From the NCBI GenBank assembly GCA_038230975.1, contig JBBRMF010000318.1, positions 1-5,754 of the forward strand: a stretch of DNA of 5,754 bases, written 5' to 3'. The notes under the pieces are model-generated. The model was not told the DNA's origin, did not search any database, and saw nothing but the letters and a program-made list of their open reading frames with translations. A program made the position numbers and the translations under genes. Each line of letters opens with the position of its first letter. The first letter of the stretch is position 1. The stretch is from JANXVV01 sp038230975. GTDB taxonomy: Bacteria > Planctomycetota > Phycisphaerae > Tepidisphaerales > Tepidisphaeraceae. Below, piece after piece: positions 1-5,475 of this stretch.

Positions 1-633
1 CTCCCGCGATTGCTCCGAGATGGCATTGAAGAATTTCTCGGGGCTCAGATGACAATCCTGTGGAAAATAGGCGGCCCCGGCGATCGTCATGCGAAGATTC
101 GGCTCCAGTTCCGCGGCTTGTTTCGGCGAAAGCATCTCCGCCGCAAGCCCCAGCGAATTGGACAGCTCCACCGTTTTGGTTTCTTCATGAACTGTAGATG
201 CTTCCGCGCAAAGCATGAGCAATCCCCGCTTCACCAGCCCAAATTCATTGCCCGGAAGACCTGCAAGTTCCTCATAACATTGACGACTCGCCAATCCCAA
301 ATCTCGAAGCAACGGTGCCGATCGCGCAACATGCCCGGCATTGCAAGACCGCATGAATTTCCACGCCCAATCGATCAACTTCAAACTCGCGCGCGGCCTA
401 ATATGAAACGGACTCTCCGGATCGAACATCATCCGCAACCCAAGCGCCACCATTCCCGGCGCGGCCAACGGCACGAAATGACTCGGAACAATCATCCCCG
501 CATTGCCCAATGAACATCCATCGTGATTGGCTTGGCCCCGCTCGATCAACGTCACGCGATGGCCTTTACGCGCCGCATAATACGCCGTGCAAAGCCCGAT
601 CACTCCACCGCCAATAATCACAATCGATTTCAT
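1..633 (-). CDS. FAD-dependent D-amino-acid dehydrogenase-like oxidoreductase, probable cis-4-hydroxy-D-proline dehydrogenase (C-terminus outside window)
   Basis: Reading leftwards from an ATG at 633, the frame is open to base 1 and gives 211 residues. DadA-type enzymes are usually about 410-430 residues, so roughly half is missing past the window edge. The N-terminus is a dinucleotide-binding Rossmann motif (VIIGGGVIG, residues 5-13) with an acidic end to beta-2 (LIERG, 29-33). It is followed by the family stretch SLGNAGMIVPSH (41-52) and PLAAPG (55-60), and later by DCHLSPEKF (193-201), which matches the substrate/FAD region of DadA/DAO proteins. These enzymes oxidise a D-amino acid to an imino acid. 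Beside an epimerase and an aldolase-fold deaminase, the likely substrate is cis-4-hydroxy-D-proline, a role like that of rhizobial HypO. GGAAAG at 639-644, five bases before the ATG, is a plausible ribosome binding site. The FAD-oxidoreductase family is secure. The substrate is inferred from context; generic D-amino-acid or glycine oxidase activity is the alternative. Confidence 0.9.
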   Translation of the reverse strand, partial: MKSIVIIGGGVIGLCTAYYAARKGHRVTLIERGQANHDGCSLGNAGMIVPSHFVPLAAPGMVALGLRMMFDPESPFHIRPRASLKLIDWAWKFMRSCNAGHVARSAPLLRDLGLASRQCYEELAGLPGNEFGLVKRGLLMLCAEASTVHEETKTVELSNSLGLAAEMLSPKQAAELEPNLRMTIAGAAYFPQDCHLSPEKFFNAISEQSRE

Positions 634-638
634 CTTCG

Positions 639-644
639 CTTTCC
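639..644 (-). promoter_or_regulatory. Ribosome binding site of the FAD oxidoreductase gene
   Basis: On the minus strand GGAAAG lies five bases before the ATG at 633. It starts directly at the outer edge of the inverted repeat unit (645), so a stem formed by the repeats would end right beside the ribosome landing site. Confidence 0.5.
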
Positions 645-692
645 GGTCCCCTCCCCCCATGTACTCATGGGGGGAGGGTTAGGGTGAGGGGT
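645..692. repeat. C-rich palindromic repeat unit, left copy
   Basis: This 48-bp unit is the inverted partner of the unit at 754-797. It contains its own perfect hairpin: a 12-bp stem (649-660 with 667-678) of CCCTCCCCCCAT against ATGGGGGGAGGG, with the six-base loop GTACTC. A tail, TTAGGGTGAGGGGT, follows the hairpin. The two copies differ only in the apex of this hairpin. It lies between the epimerase stop and the FAD gene start. It looks like a dispersed non-coding intergenic element, but one window cannot show copy number. Confidence 0.85.
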
Positions 693-753
693 GGCGCGAT
701 CCGTCGAACAGGTTTCAATCTCAAGCAGTGTTTGGCATTTGGACAAAGAAAAA

Positions 754-797
754 ACCCCTCACCCTAACCCTCCCCCCGAGTACAGGGGGAGGGGACC
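754..797. repeat. C-rich palindromic repeat unit, right inverted copy
   Basis: Its reverse complement matches the unit at 645-692 base for base, except that it lacks CA before and AT after the TGTACTC apex. The inner hairpin is therefore shorter: 9 bp (768-776 with 785-793) around an eight-base loop. The copies face each other across a 61-bp spacer (693-753), so the two 44-48-bp arms could also pair into one long stem. Read on the minus strand, the unit runs directly into a T-rich stretch (TTTTTTCTTTG), giving it some resemblance to an intrinsic terminator after the epimerase gene. Confidence 0.85.
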
Positions 798-809
798 AGA
801 AATTCCAAT

Positions 810-1769
810 TTACAAAGGCCGTATCCCCCATTGAAACGGATCATCTTTCTCAAAAATCAATGTCGATTCCGCCGTCACAAATGCACGTCCCTTGATCGTC
901 GGAATCACTTCGCCTTCGACGATCGACACAGCGCCTTCAAACACGCTGCCCAAAATGCTTTCCTGTCGCCAGATCTGCCCGGGCTTCAGTTTCCCATCCG
1001 CATGGAGACAAGCGAGTTTCGCGCTGGTACCCGTTCCGCAAGGTGACCGGTCATAAGCCTTCCCCGGACAAAGCACAAAATTGCGACTGTGATTCTTCGC
1101 ATCGCGCGGCGGGCCAAATAACTCAATGTGATCGATCTCCGCTCCACCCGTTCCTGTGATGCCCTGCGATTTCAACGCCTGACGAATCCGCCACGTTACA
1201 TCGGTTAATCGTTCGATGTTCGACAGTTCCAATTCCTGCCCGTGATTCGAAACGAGAAAAAACCAGTTTCCACCCCAGGCCACATCGCCGGAAATATCTC
1301 CAATGCCATCCACTTGAATGCGAACCTCTTTCGCGATTCGATGGCTGGCCACATTGCGAACGGAGACCTCTTCATTCTCGTGCAAGGTGGCCGTGACAAT
1401 CCCCACGGGTGTATCGATCCGATGCTCACCGGCTGTAATTTTACCGAGGTGTTTCAGCGTAGCTATCAGCCCGATCGTGCCATGCCCGCACATGCCGAGG
1501 ATGCCCACGTTATTGAAGAATATGACACCGGCGGTGCAGGCCGGATCCGTGGGTTCCACAAGCAACGCACCGACCATCACATCCGATCCGCGCGGTTCAT
1601 TCACCACCGCAGACCGGAACTCATCGTGCTTCTCGCGAAACACGCGCGCTCGATCCGCCAATGAACCTGCGCCCAGATCCGGAACGCCAGCGTAAACGAT
1701 GCGCGTGGGTTCACCGCCGGTATGCGAATCGATCACTCGAGCTGTCGTTCCGTTTGAATTCATGGTCAC
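810..1769 (-). CDS. Proline racemase family protein, probable 4-hydroxyproline 2-epimerase
   Basis: The 319-residue product is full length for the proline racemase/4-hydroxyproline epimerase family. The enzyme inverts C-alpha without a cofactor, using two facing cysteines. Both are visible: Cys94 in MCGHGTIG and Cys244 in DRSPCGTGTSA, with Asp240 just before the second. Having both cysteines argues against the trans-3-hydroxy-L-proline dehydratase branch, where one is Ser or Thr. DSHTGGEPTR (14-23) is another family hallmark. Here it would convert trans-4-hydroxy-L-proline to cis-4-hydroxy-D-proline, feeding the FAD enzyme encoded next. The start is uncertain. GTG at 1769 overlaps the stop of the upstream gene by four bases (GTGA), while ATG at 1763 lies two bases after that stop. 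Residue numbers use the GTG. Either start implies translational coupling. Family is very likely; hydroxyproline rather than proline as substrate is inferred from neighbours. Confidence 0.93.
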   Translation of the reverse strand: MTMNSNGTTARVIDSHTGGEPTRIVYAGVPDLGAGSLADRARVFREKHDEFRSAVVNEPRGSDVMVGALLVEPTDPACTAGVIFFNNVGILGMCGHGTIGLIATLKHLGKITAGEHRIDTPVGIVTATLHENEEVSVRNVASHRIAKEVRIQVDGIGDISGDVAWGGNWFFLVSNHGQELELSNIERLTDVTWRIRQALKSQGITGTGGAEIDHIELFGPPRDAKNHSRNFVLCPGKAYDRSPCGTGTSAKLACLHADGKLKPGQIWRQESILGSVFEGAVSIVEGEVIPTIKGRAFVTAESTLIFEKDDPFQWGIRPL

Positions 1770-2680
1770 TTCACGATTCGCTTGGGAATCTCCGGCCGCG
1801 TTTCAATTCCCTTGTGGATGATCTTCAAAATCTGCTCGCGTTCCGGCCCCACCAGCGGCAATCGCGGCGAACGAACCCACTCATTCCCCAGACCGCATTC
1901 CTGAATCGCCAGCTTGATGTACTGCACAAATTTAACCGGGATATCCAAATGCAAAAGCGGTGTGAACCAGCGATAGATCTTCAACGCCTCTTCCCATTTC
2001 CCGGCAGTGGCCAGTTCCCACAGATATTGATTCTCGCGCGGAAAGGCGAGCCCCACCCCGGCTACCCAACCCACCGCGCCAAGCACGACGCTTTCGACGA
2101 TCAAATCATCCACACCGCTGAAAATGGCGTATCGGTTGCCAACCGTATTGAACAAATCCGTGATCCGCCGCGTGTTCCCCGCAGATTCTTTGATGGCAAC
2201 CAGCGTCTTTTCATCCGCCAACTCGGCGAACATTTCCGGTGTGATGTCGACCCCGTACGAGATCGGATTGTTGTACACCAGAATCGGCAAACCGCTTGAT
2301 CGCGCGACCGCCCGGAAGTGCGTGATCGTCTCGCGCGGGTCGGCTTTGTAAATCATCGCCGGCAGAACCATCAATCCATCGGCACCCAACTTTTCCATGT
2401 CTTTGGCATACCGGCAACCGGCGGCGGTCGAGCATTCCGCCACACCGCTCAGAACCGGCACGCGGCCATGGCTCGTCTTAATCGCCAGTTCCATCACACG
2501 CCGTTTTTCTTCAGGCTCCAACGCCGTGTTTTCTCCAAGCGAGCCAAGCATCACCAGGCCGGTGACACCCGAATCGATCAACGCGTCAATATGCTTGGCC
2601 GTCGCATCCAGATCCAGCGACTGATCCTGTTTGAACTGAGTCGTAACGGCCGGAAAAACACCTTTCCAATTCACAGTCAT
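1766..2680 (-). CDS. DapA/NAL-superfamily class I aldolase, probable 1-pyrroline-4-hydroxy-2-carboxylate deaminase
   Basis: The 304-residue product has the size and order of motifs of a (beta/alpha)8 dihydrodipicolinate synthase/N-acetylneuraminate lyase enzyme: GSLGE (46-50), YNNP with Tyr136, and VAIKESAG with Lys164 as the Schiff-base lysine. It is probably not the lysine-pathway enzyme. The Thr-Thr pair of E. coli DapA (44-45) reads Ser-Leu here. The position of Arg138, which binds the aspartate semialdehyde carboxylate, is Ser141. The place of Tyr107 appears to hold Met109 (alignment by eye). YNNP followed by YGVD fits hydroxyproline-pathway deaminases, as far as I recall. Those enzymes convert 1-pyrroline-4-hydroxy-2-carboxylate to 2-oxoglutarate semialdehyde, water-assisted and releasing ammonia. 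It is the first gene of the leftward operon and runs directly into the epimerase gene. Superfamily is certain; the reaction is inferred from context and residues. Other 2-keto-acid aldolases or dehydratases remain possible. Confidence 0.9.
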   Translation of the reverse strand: MTVNWKGVFPAVTTQFKQDQSLDLDATAKHIDALIDSGVTGLVMLGSLGENTALEPEEKRRVMELAIKTSHGRVPVLSGVAECSTAAGCRYAKDMEKLGADGLMVLPAMIYKADPRETITHFRAVARSSGLPILVYNNPISYGVDITPEMFAELADEKTLVAIKESAGNTRRITDLFNTVGNRYAIFSGVDDLIVESVVLGAVGWVAGVGLAFPRENQYLWELATAGKWEEALKIYRWFTPLLHLDIPVKFVQYIKLAIQECGLGNEWVRSPRLPLVGPEREQILKIIHKGIETRPEIPKRIVK

Positions 2681-2684
2681 GGAT

Positions 2685-2690
2685 TCCTTT
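2685..2690 (-). promoter_or_regulatory. Ribosome binding site of the aldolase-fold deaminase gene
   Basis: AAAGGA on the minus strand, four bases before the ATG at 2680. It supports this ATG as the true start. Confidence 0.6.
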
Positions 2691-2706
2691 TGATGAAGTT
2701 CCCAAG

Positions 2707-2734
2707 AGCATAAACAGTTTGAACCCGCCGTCCA
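2707..2734 (-). promoter_or_regulatory. Possible sigma70-like promoter of the hydroxyproline operon
   Basis: On the minus strand TGGACG (2734-2729) and TATGCT (2712-2707) are separated by 16 bases, about 26 bases upstream of the deaminase start codon. The match to TTGACA/TATAAT is only partial, and promoter consensus in the presumed phylum is poorly fixed. No clear operator palindrome was seen in the 112-bp divergent region 2681-2792. Confidence 0.28.
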
Positions 2735-2792
2735 CCCACCGCTTGCGGATTAGCCCTGTCCAATCTAAAAACTTCACGTAAACTCGAAAACA

Positions 2793-3308
2793 ATGAATCT
2801 CTTTTCCAAAACAAATGGCAACTGGTTCCTCTCCTACAACGCCACCCTCACCGGCGACATCAAGGTCGGTGAACTCTCCAGCTTCTGGTTCAACACCGTC
2901 GTGCGCGGCGACGTGGCCGGCATTGTCATCGGCTGTCGCGTCAACGTGCAGGATCAAGCCGTCATCCATTGCGATACCGGCGTGCAAAATACAATTGACG
3001 ATGACGTTACCATCGGTCACGGCGCGATCGTCCACGGCGAACACGTCGGTGCCGGTTCACTCATCGGCATGGGTGCCAAATTGCTCTCTCGAACGCGCCT
3101 CGGAAAAGAATGCCTGATCGCCGCCGGTGCCGTAGTCCCACCCGGAATGCTCGTGCCGGACCGAATGGCCGTCATGGGAATCCCCGGCAAAATCGTGCGC
3201 CCCGTCAAGGACGAAGAACTCAAATACATGCGCTGGTTAACGACTCACTACGTAGAGCTGGCCGAAAAACACGTCAGGGGTGAAGTACAACTTTTCACCG
3301 GGAAATAA
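2793..3308 (+). CDS. Gamma-class carbonic anhydrase-like protein (left-handed beta-helix, YrdA/PaaY type)
   Basis: The 171-residue product has the usual length of the short gamma-carbonic anhydrase group. It is built from hexapeptide repeats, for example from IVIGCRV (44-50) through VTIGHG, AIVHGE, HVGAGS and LIGMGA to CLIAAGAVVPPG (107-118), which form a trimeric left-handed beta-helix. A C-terminal helix (about 139-160) follows. The three zinc-ligand histidines are in place: His59 in AVIHC, His76 in TIGHG and His81 in IVHGE. The structural Arg38-Gly-Asp40 and Gln53 are also present. As in YrdA/CamH-type members, the loop carrying the glutamate proton shuttle of archaeal Cam is absent, so CO2 hydration activity is not guaranteed. 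The protein is cytoplasmic. The gene is transcribed away from the hydroxyproline operon, and no functional tie is apparent. No Shine-Dalgarno sequence precedes the ATG (CTCGAAAACA-ATG), so initiation may be leaderless or SD-independent. Confidence 0.93.
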   Translation: MNLFSKTNGNWFLSYNATLTGDIKVGELSSFWFNTVVRGDVAGIVIGCRVNVQDQAVIHCDTGVQNTIDDDVTIGHGAIVHGEHVGAGSLIGMGAKLLSRTRLGKECLIAAGAVVPPGMLVPDRMAVMGIPGKIVRPVKDEELKYMRWLTTHYVELAEKHVRGEVQLFTGK

Positions 3309-3318
3309 ACGAATCCCC

Positions 3319-3389
3319 GGTGGCGTGGGCGTCTCGCCCGCGCTTTTTTCCGAAGAAGGCACGGGCGAGACGCCCATGCCACCCTTTTT
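3319..3389. terminator. Long hairpin between convergent genes, probable terminator and palindromic intergenic repeat
   Basis: Arms 3319-3340 and 3362-3383 pair over 22 bp with one G-T wobble (stem core GGGCGTCTCGCCC). The 21-base loop can itself continue pairing (3342-3349 with 3353-3360, mostly T against A/G). Five T residues follow at 3385-3389, which suits rho-independent termination of the carbonic anhydrase-like gene ending at 3308. The element ends one base before the stop codon of the converging propeller gene. The stem is longer and more regular than a typical terminator, and the CGTCTCG core looks like a dispersed repeat also serving as terminator. Multi-copy status is an inference. 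Confidence 0.75.
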
Positions 3390-3390
3390 G

Positions 3391-5325
3391 TCACGGTGCC
3401 GGCGGCAATCCAAACGCCTTCTTCATGCCGGCATCGTCCAACGCTCTACGGAACGATTCCGTCGAAAATAAAATCCGCATGATCGGTGCCACTAACGGCT
3501 CTCTCAAAACACCACCGTCTTCAGCATTGATTGAAATGATACCGTTGGTCGTCGGCACTTGAACGATACCCACCCGCATGACCGCCGGACCGGTGATGCC
3601 CGACGGAGCCCGCGGCTCCCAACGCCAACCCACTCGACCCGTCGATGCATTGATCGCTGTAATGACACTTCCGGCAATAATGGCGGTGGTGGCCGTCTGC
3701 CCAATCAGGGCCCCCGCATCGATCTCTTTATTCGTCCACACCCATCGCCCCGTCGCGGCGTCAATTCCATGGATTTCAAGCGTATCCTGCGGCGCAACAA
3801 TCAGCCTGTCTCCGCAAAGCACCGGCGTGCCGCGCCACCGTTCGCCAACCGCCGGATCCATCGATAGTATTGTGGCTTTTGATGCAATCCCTTTGCTAAG
3901 ATTCTCAAAATAACGCCGTCGATCCTCCATTTGTTTCTGCAAATCGACACGCATTCTTGGTGGACGTGGGGAATCCATTGCGGCTTTCTGATACGGGCGT
4001 ATCCAGCGCAGTTTGCCGTCGAATCGTCCGATGGCCGCCGCAAAACCCGCGTTGGGTGTCATGTAAACCACATCCCCCACCACCAGCGGTTCGCTTTGTT
4101 CCCAGACTTCATCCCACGGGGTGGAATTAATCCACACGTTGCGTTCCTCAACCGTGAGTTTGAATCGACCCAGCGTCGCCTGCCACCGAAAATCCCCGGT
4201 GACGGTGTCGACCGCCACCATCACCAAATCAACATTCCGATCTCCGACCGTTTCCACATTTGCGCGAGTGGAAAGCGCAACCGCATAGGTATATCCCCCG
4301 CAAACCGCCGGTGTTCCGGCAAAGCTCAGGTCTTTCAGAAATGGCTGATCGTCACTGTTCCAAAGCCGCTTGCCATCCGAGGCACGGTAGGCGCAAAGCC
4401 GATAGTCATTCTCCTTTTCACTCGAGAGCGGATTGTTTTGTCGCGCAACCAGAATTTGGGCGCGGCCATCCATATCCTTCAATATCGAAGGTGTGAAACT
4501 CGCCGGGCGATGACTCCCTTCAACGCGGTCGACCGCCGATTGCGCAGGGGTCGGCATGGAAGTGGGGGCCGGGATTGGATTGGATTTCATCCACGCAATC
4601 TGCCCGTTTTCCTTGACCGCAAAAACAGCGCGCGCCGACACGAAATACACCTTATCCACAGCGGCGATCGGGAAAAACCGTGGCCGATCAACCGTCGCGA
4701 TGTGATTGAACCAGGGGGCGTCAAATGGCAACGCCCCGATTGAATGACCTTCGTCATACTTTCGTAGAGTTTCAATCTGGGCCGCCCGCGTGTCATCGGG
4801 AATCCACCCGTTTCCCACCGCAAGTTGGTAGAGCGCATGGGCTGCCGAAAGATCGCCCATCGCCAGGTAACGGTCGGCCGCCAACGCATAAACAGCCGCG
4901 CTCGTTGCGCTGAAACGATGACGCCGGGCAAATGCGTAAATCACTTCGGCGCTGATATCAGGCGCCCGTCGGAAAATATCCACTTGTTCGCGTAACCCCG
5001 CATCAAACTTTTCACGGTACGCCGCCGACAGCACCGCTTTTTGAGGTGCCGGAATCGCATCGATCCACGTGGCGACTGACATGAGCCCGCCATCTTCCGT
5101 GGTCTTCAGCTTGTCGCCGTCTTCATTGAGCAATGACTCCAGCAACGTGATGGCCGCACCATCGTTTTTCTGATCCATCGCCGCCAAAAAATCAACCAGG
5201 GACCGCGCGTTGGTAAAACTGTCCACCGGAAGCGTGAAATGCGGATGTGCCGCCTGCGCAGACGGCAACAATACAGTCGATAAAAGGAAGGCCAAGCTCA
5301 TCAATCGGTTCATGGATCTGTGCAT
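3391..5325 (-). CDS. Exported TPR-like / PQQ-type beta-propeller repeat protein
   Basis: The 644-residue product, numbered from ATG 5325, begins with a signal peptide: basic start, hydrophobic core LMSLAFLLSTVLL, and probable cleavage after AQA near residue 25. Residues about 40-200 are helical, with one TPR-like unit at 139-173 (ALAADRYLAMGDLSAAHALY). From about 220 to 610 there are repeated PQQ-like blades with the pattern beta strand-A-x-D-x-x-T/D-G-x-x-x-W: AVKENGQIAW, AYRASDGKRLW, AVDTVTGDFRW, AIGRFDGKLRW, GIDAATGRWVW, AINASTGRVGW. A charged insert at 455-497 interrupts the propeller. Such proteins act outside the cytoplasm as BamB-like scaffolds or, rarely, as quinoprotein dehydrogenases. 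I see no dehydrogenase cofactor motif, so a binding role is more likely. The start is unclear. TTG at 5361 has a good GGAGAG upstream but would lengthen the signal peptide n-region. ATG 5325 and ATG 5313 lack a Shine-Dalgarno sequence but give normal signal peptides. Specific function is unknown. Confidence 0.9.
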   Translation of the reverse strand: MHRSMNRLMSLAFLLSTVLLPSAQAAHPHFTLPVDSFTNARSLVDFLAAMDQKNDGAAITLLESLLNEDGDKLKTTEDGGLMSVATWIDAIPAPQKAVLSAAYREKFDAGLREQVDIFRRAPDISAEVIYAFARRHRFSATSAAVYALAADRYLAMGDLSAAHALYQLAVGNGWIPDDTRAAQIETLRKYDEGHSIGALPFDAPWFNHIATVDRPRFFPIAAVDKVYFVSARAVFAVKENGQIAWMKSNPIPAPTSMPTPAQSAVDRVEGSHRPASFTPSILKDMDGRAQILVARQNNPLSSEKENDYRLCAYRASDGKRLWNSDDQPFLKDLSFAGTPAVCGGYTYAVALSTRANVETVGDRNVDLVMVAVDTVTGDFRWQATLGRFKLTVEERNVWINSTPWDEVWEQSEPLVVGDVVYMTPNAGFAAAIGRFDGKLRWIRPYQKAAMDSPRPPRMRVDLQKQMEDRRRYFENLSKGIASKATILSMDPAVGERWRGTPVLCGDRLIVAPQDTLEIHGIDAATGRWVWTNKEIDAGALIGQTATTAIIAGSVITAINASTGRVGWRWEPRAPSGITGPAVMRVGIVQVPTTNGIISINAEDGGVLREPLVAPIMRILFSTESFRRALDDAGMKKAFGLPPAP

Positions 5326-5405
5326 TGTAGCGACTGCCGCCGCAGATGCGCCCCAATCCAAAATAACTCTCCATCACGTAAAATCGGATCATCCAAATTT
5401 GCACG

Positions 5406-5435
5406 TTGCAACAAATATGCACCAAGCACTACATT
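5406..5435 (+). promoter_or_regulatory. Possible promoter of the response-regulator gene
   Basis: TTGCAA (5406-5411) and TACATT (5430-5435) are 18 bases apart, about 40 bases before the GTG at 5476. Each hexamer matches the sigma70 consensus at four of six positions. This is weak evidence. The -35 candidate overlaps a small inverted repeat at 5399-5411. Confidence 0.25.
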
Positions 5436-5466
5436 CTCCACTCACCAGGACGAAAGATGTTCTTGC

Positions 5467-5472
5467 GGAGGA
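5467..5472 (+). promoter_or_regulatory. Ribosome binding site supporting the GTG start of the response regulator
   Basis: GGAGGA, the strongest Shine-Dalgarno match in the window, ends three bases before GTG 5476. The spacing is tight, but it favours this GTG over the in-frame ATG at 5521, whose upstream GGGGA lies ten bases away. Confidence 0.55.
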
Positions 5473-5475
5473 CTC

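Noticed and set aside
10..513. Plus-strand open frame of 167 codons
   Set aside because: It is antisense to the FAD oxidoreductase, whose minus-strand translation shows clear family motifs. The plus-strand product is Arg/His-rich with no recognisable domain.
645..797. CRISPR array or telomere-like repeat (CCCTAACCCT)
   Set aside because: There are only two copies and they are inverted, not direct. The CCCTAACCCT string occurs once per unit, without tandem repetition.
645..797. Complete insertion sequence
   Set aside because: The 61-bp spacer has no room for a transposase and no target-site duplication is evident. At most it is a non-autonomous element.
1242..1664. Plus-strand open frame of 140 codons inside the epimerase gene
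   Set aside because: Shadow frame of a conserved enzyme gene, with no motif and no ribosome binding site of note.
1661..2299. Plus-strand open frame of 212 codons over the epimerase/deaminase junction
   Set aside because: Long, but Arg/Gln/His-rich and antisense to two well-supported genes. A typical GC-driven shadow.
1766..2680. Calling the aldolase-fold gene dapA
   Set aside because: Key aspartate semialdehyde-binding and proton-relay residues are absent and the neighbours belong to hydroxyproline catabolism.
2681..2792. Riboswitch or conserved leader in the divergent intergenic region
   Set aside because: The region is only 112 bp. I saw no strong stem-loop or recognisable aptamer consensus on either strand.
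2586..3044. Minus-strand open frame spanning the divergent intergenic region
   Set aside because: It overlaps the carbonic anhydrase-like gene and the start of the deaminase gene, and has no recognisable domain.
3931..4743. Plus-strand open frame of 270 codons inside the propeller gene
   Set aside because: The opposite strand encodes clear PQQ-like blades. The shadow is basic and His-rich without a fold signature.
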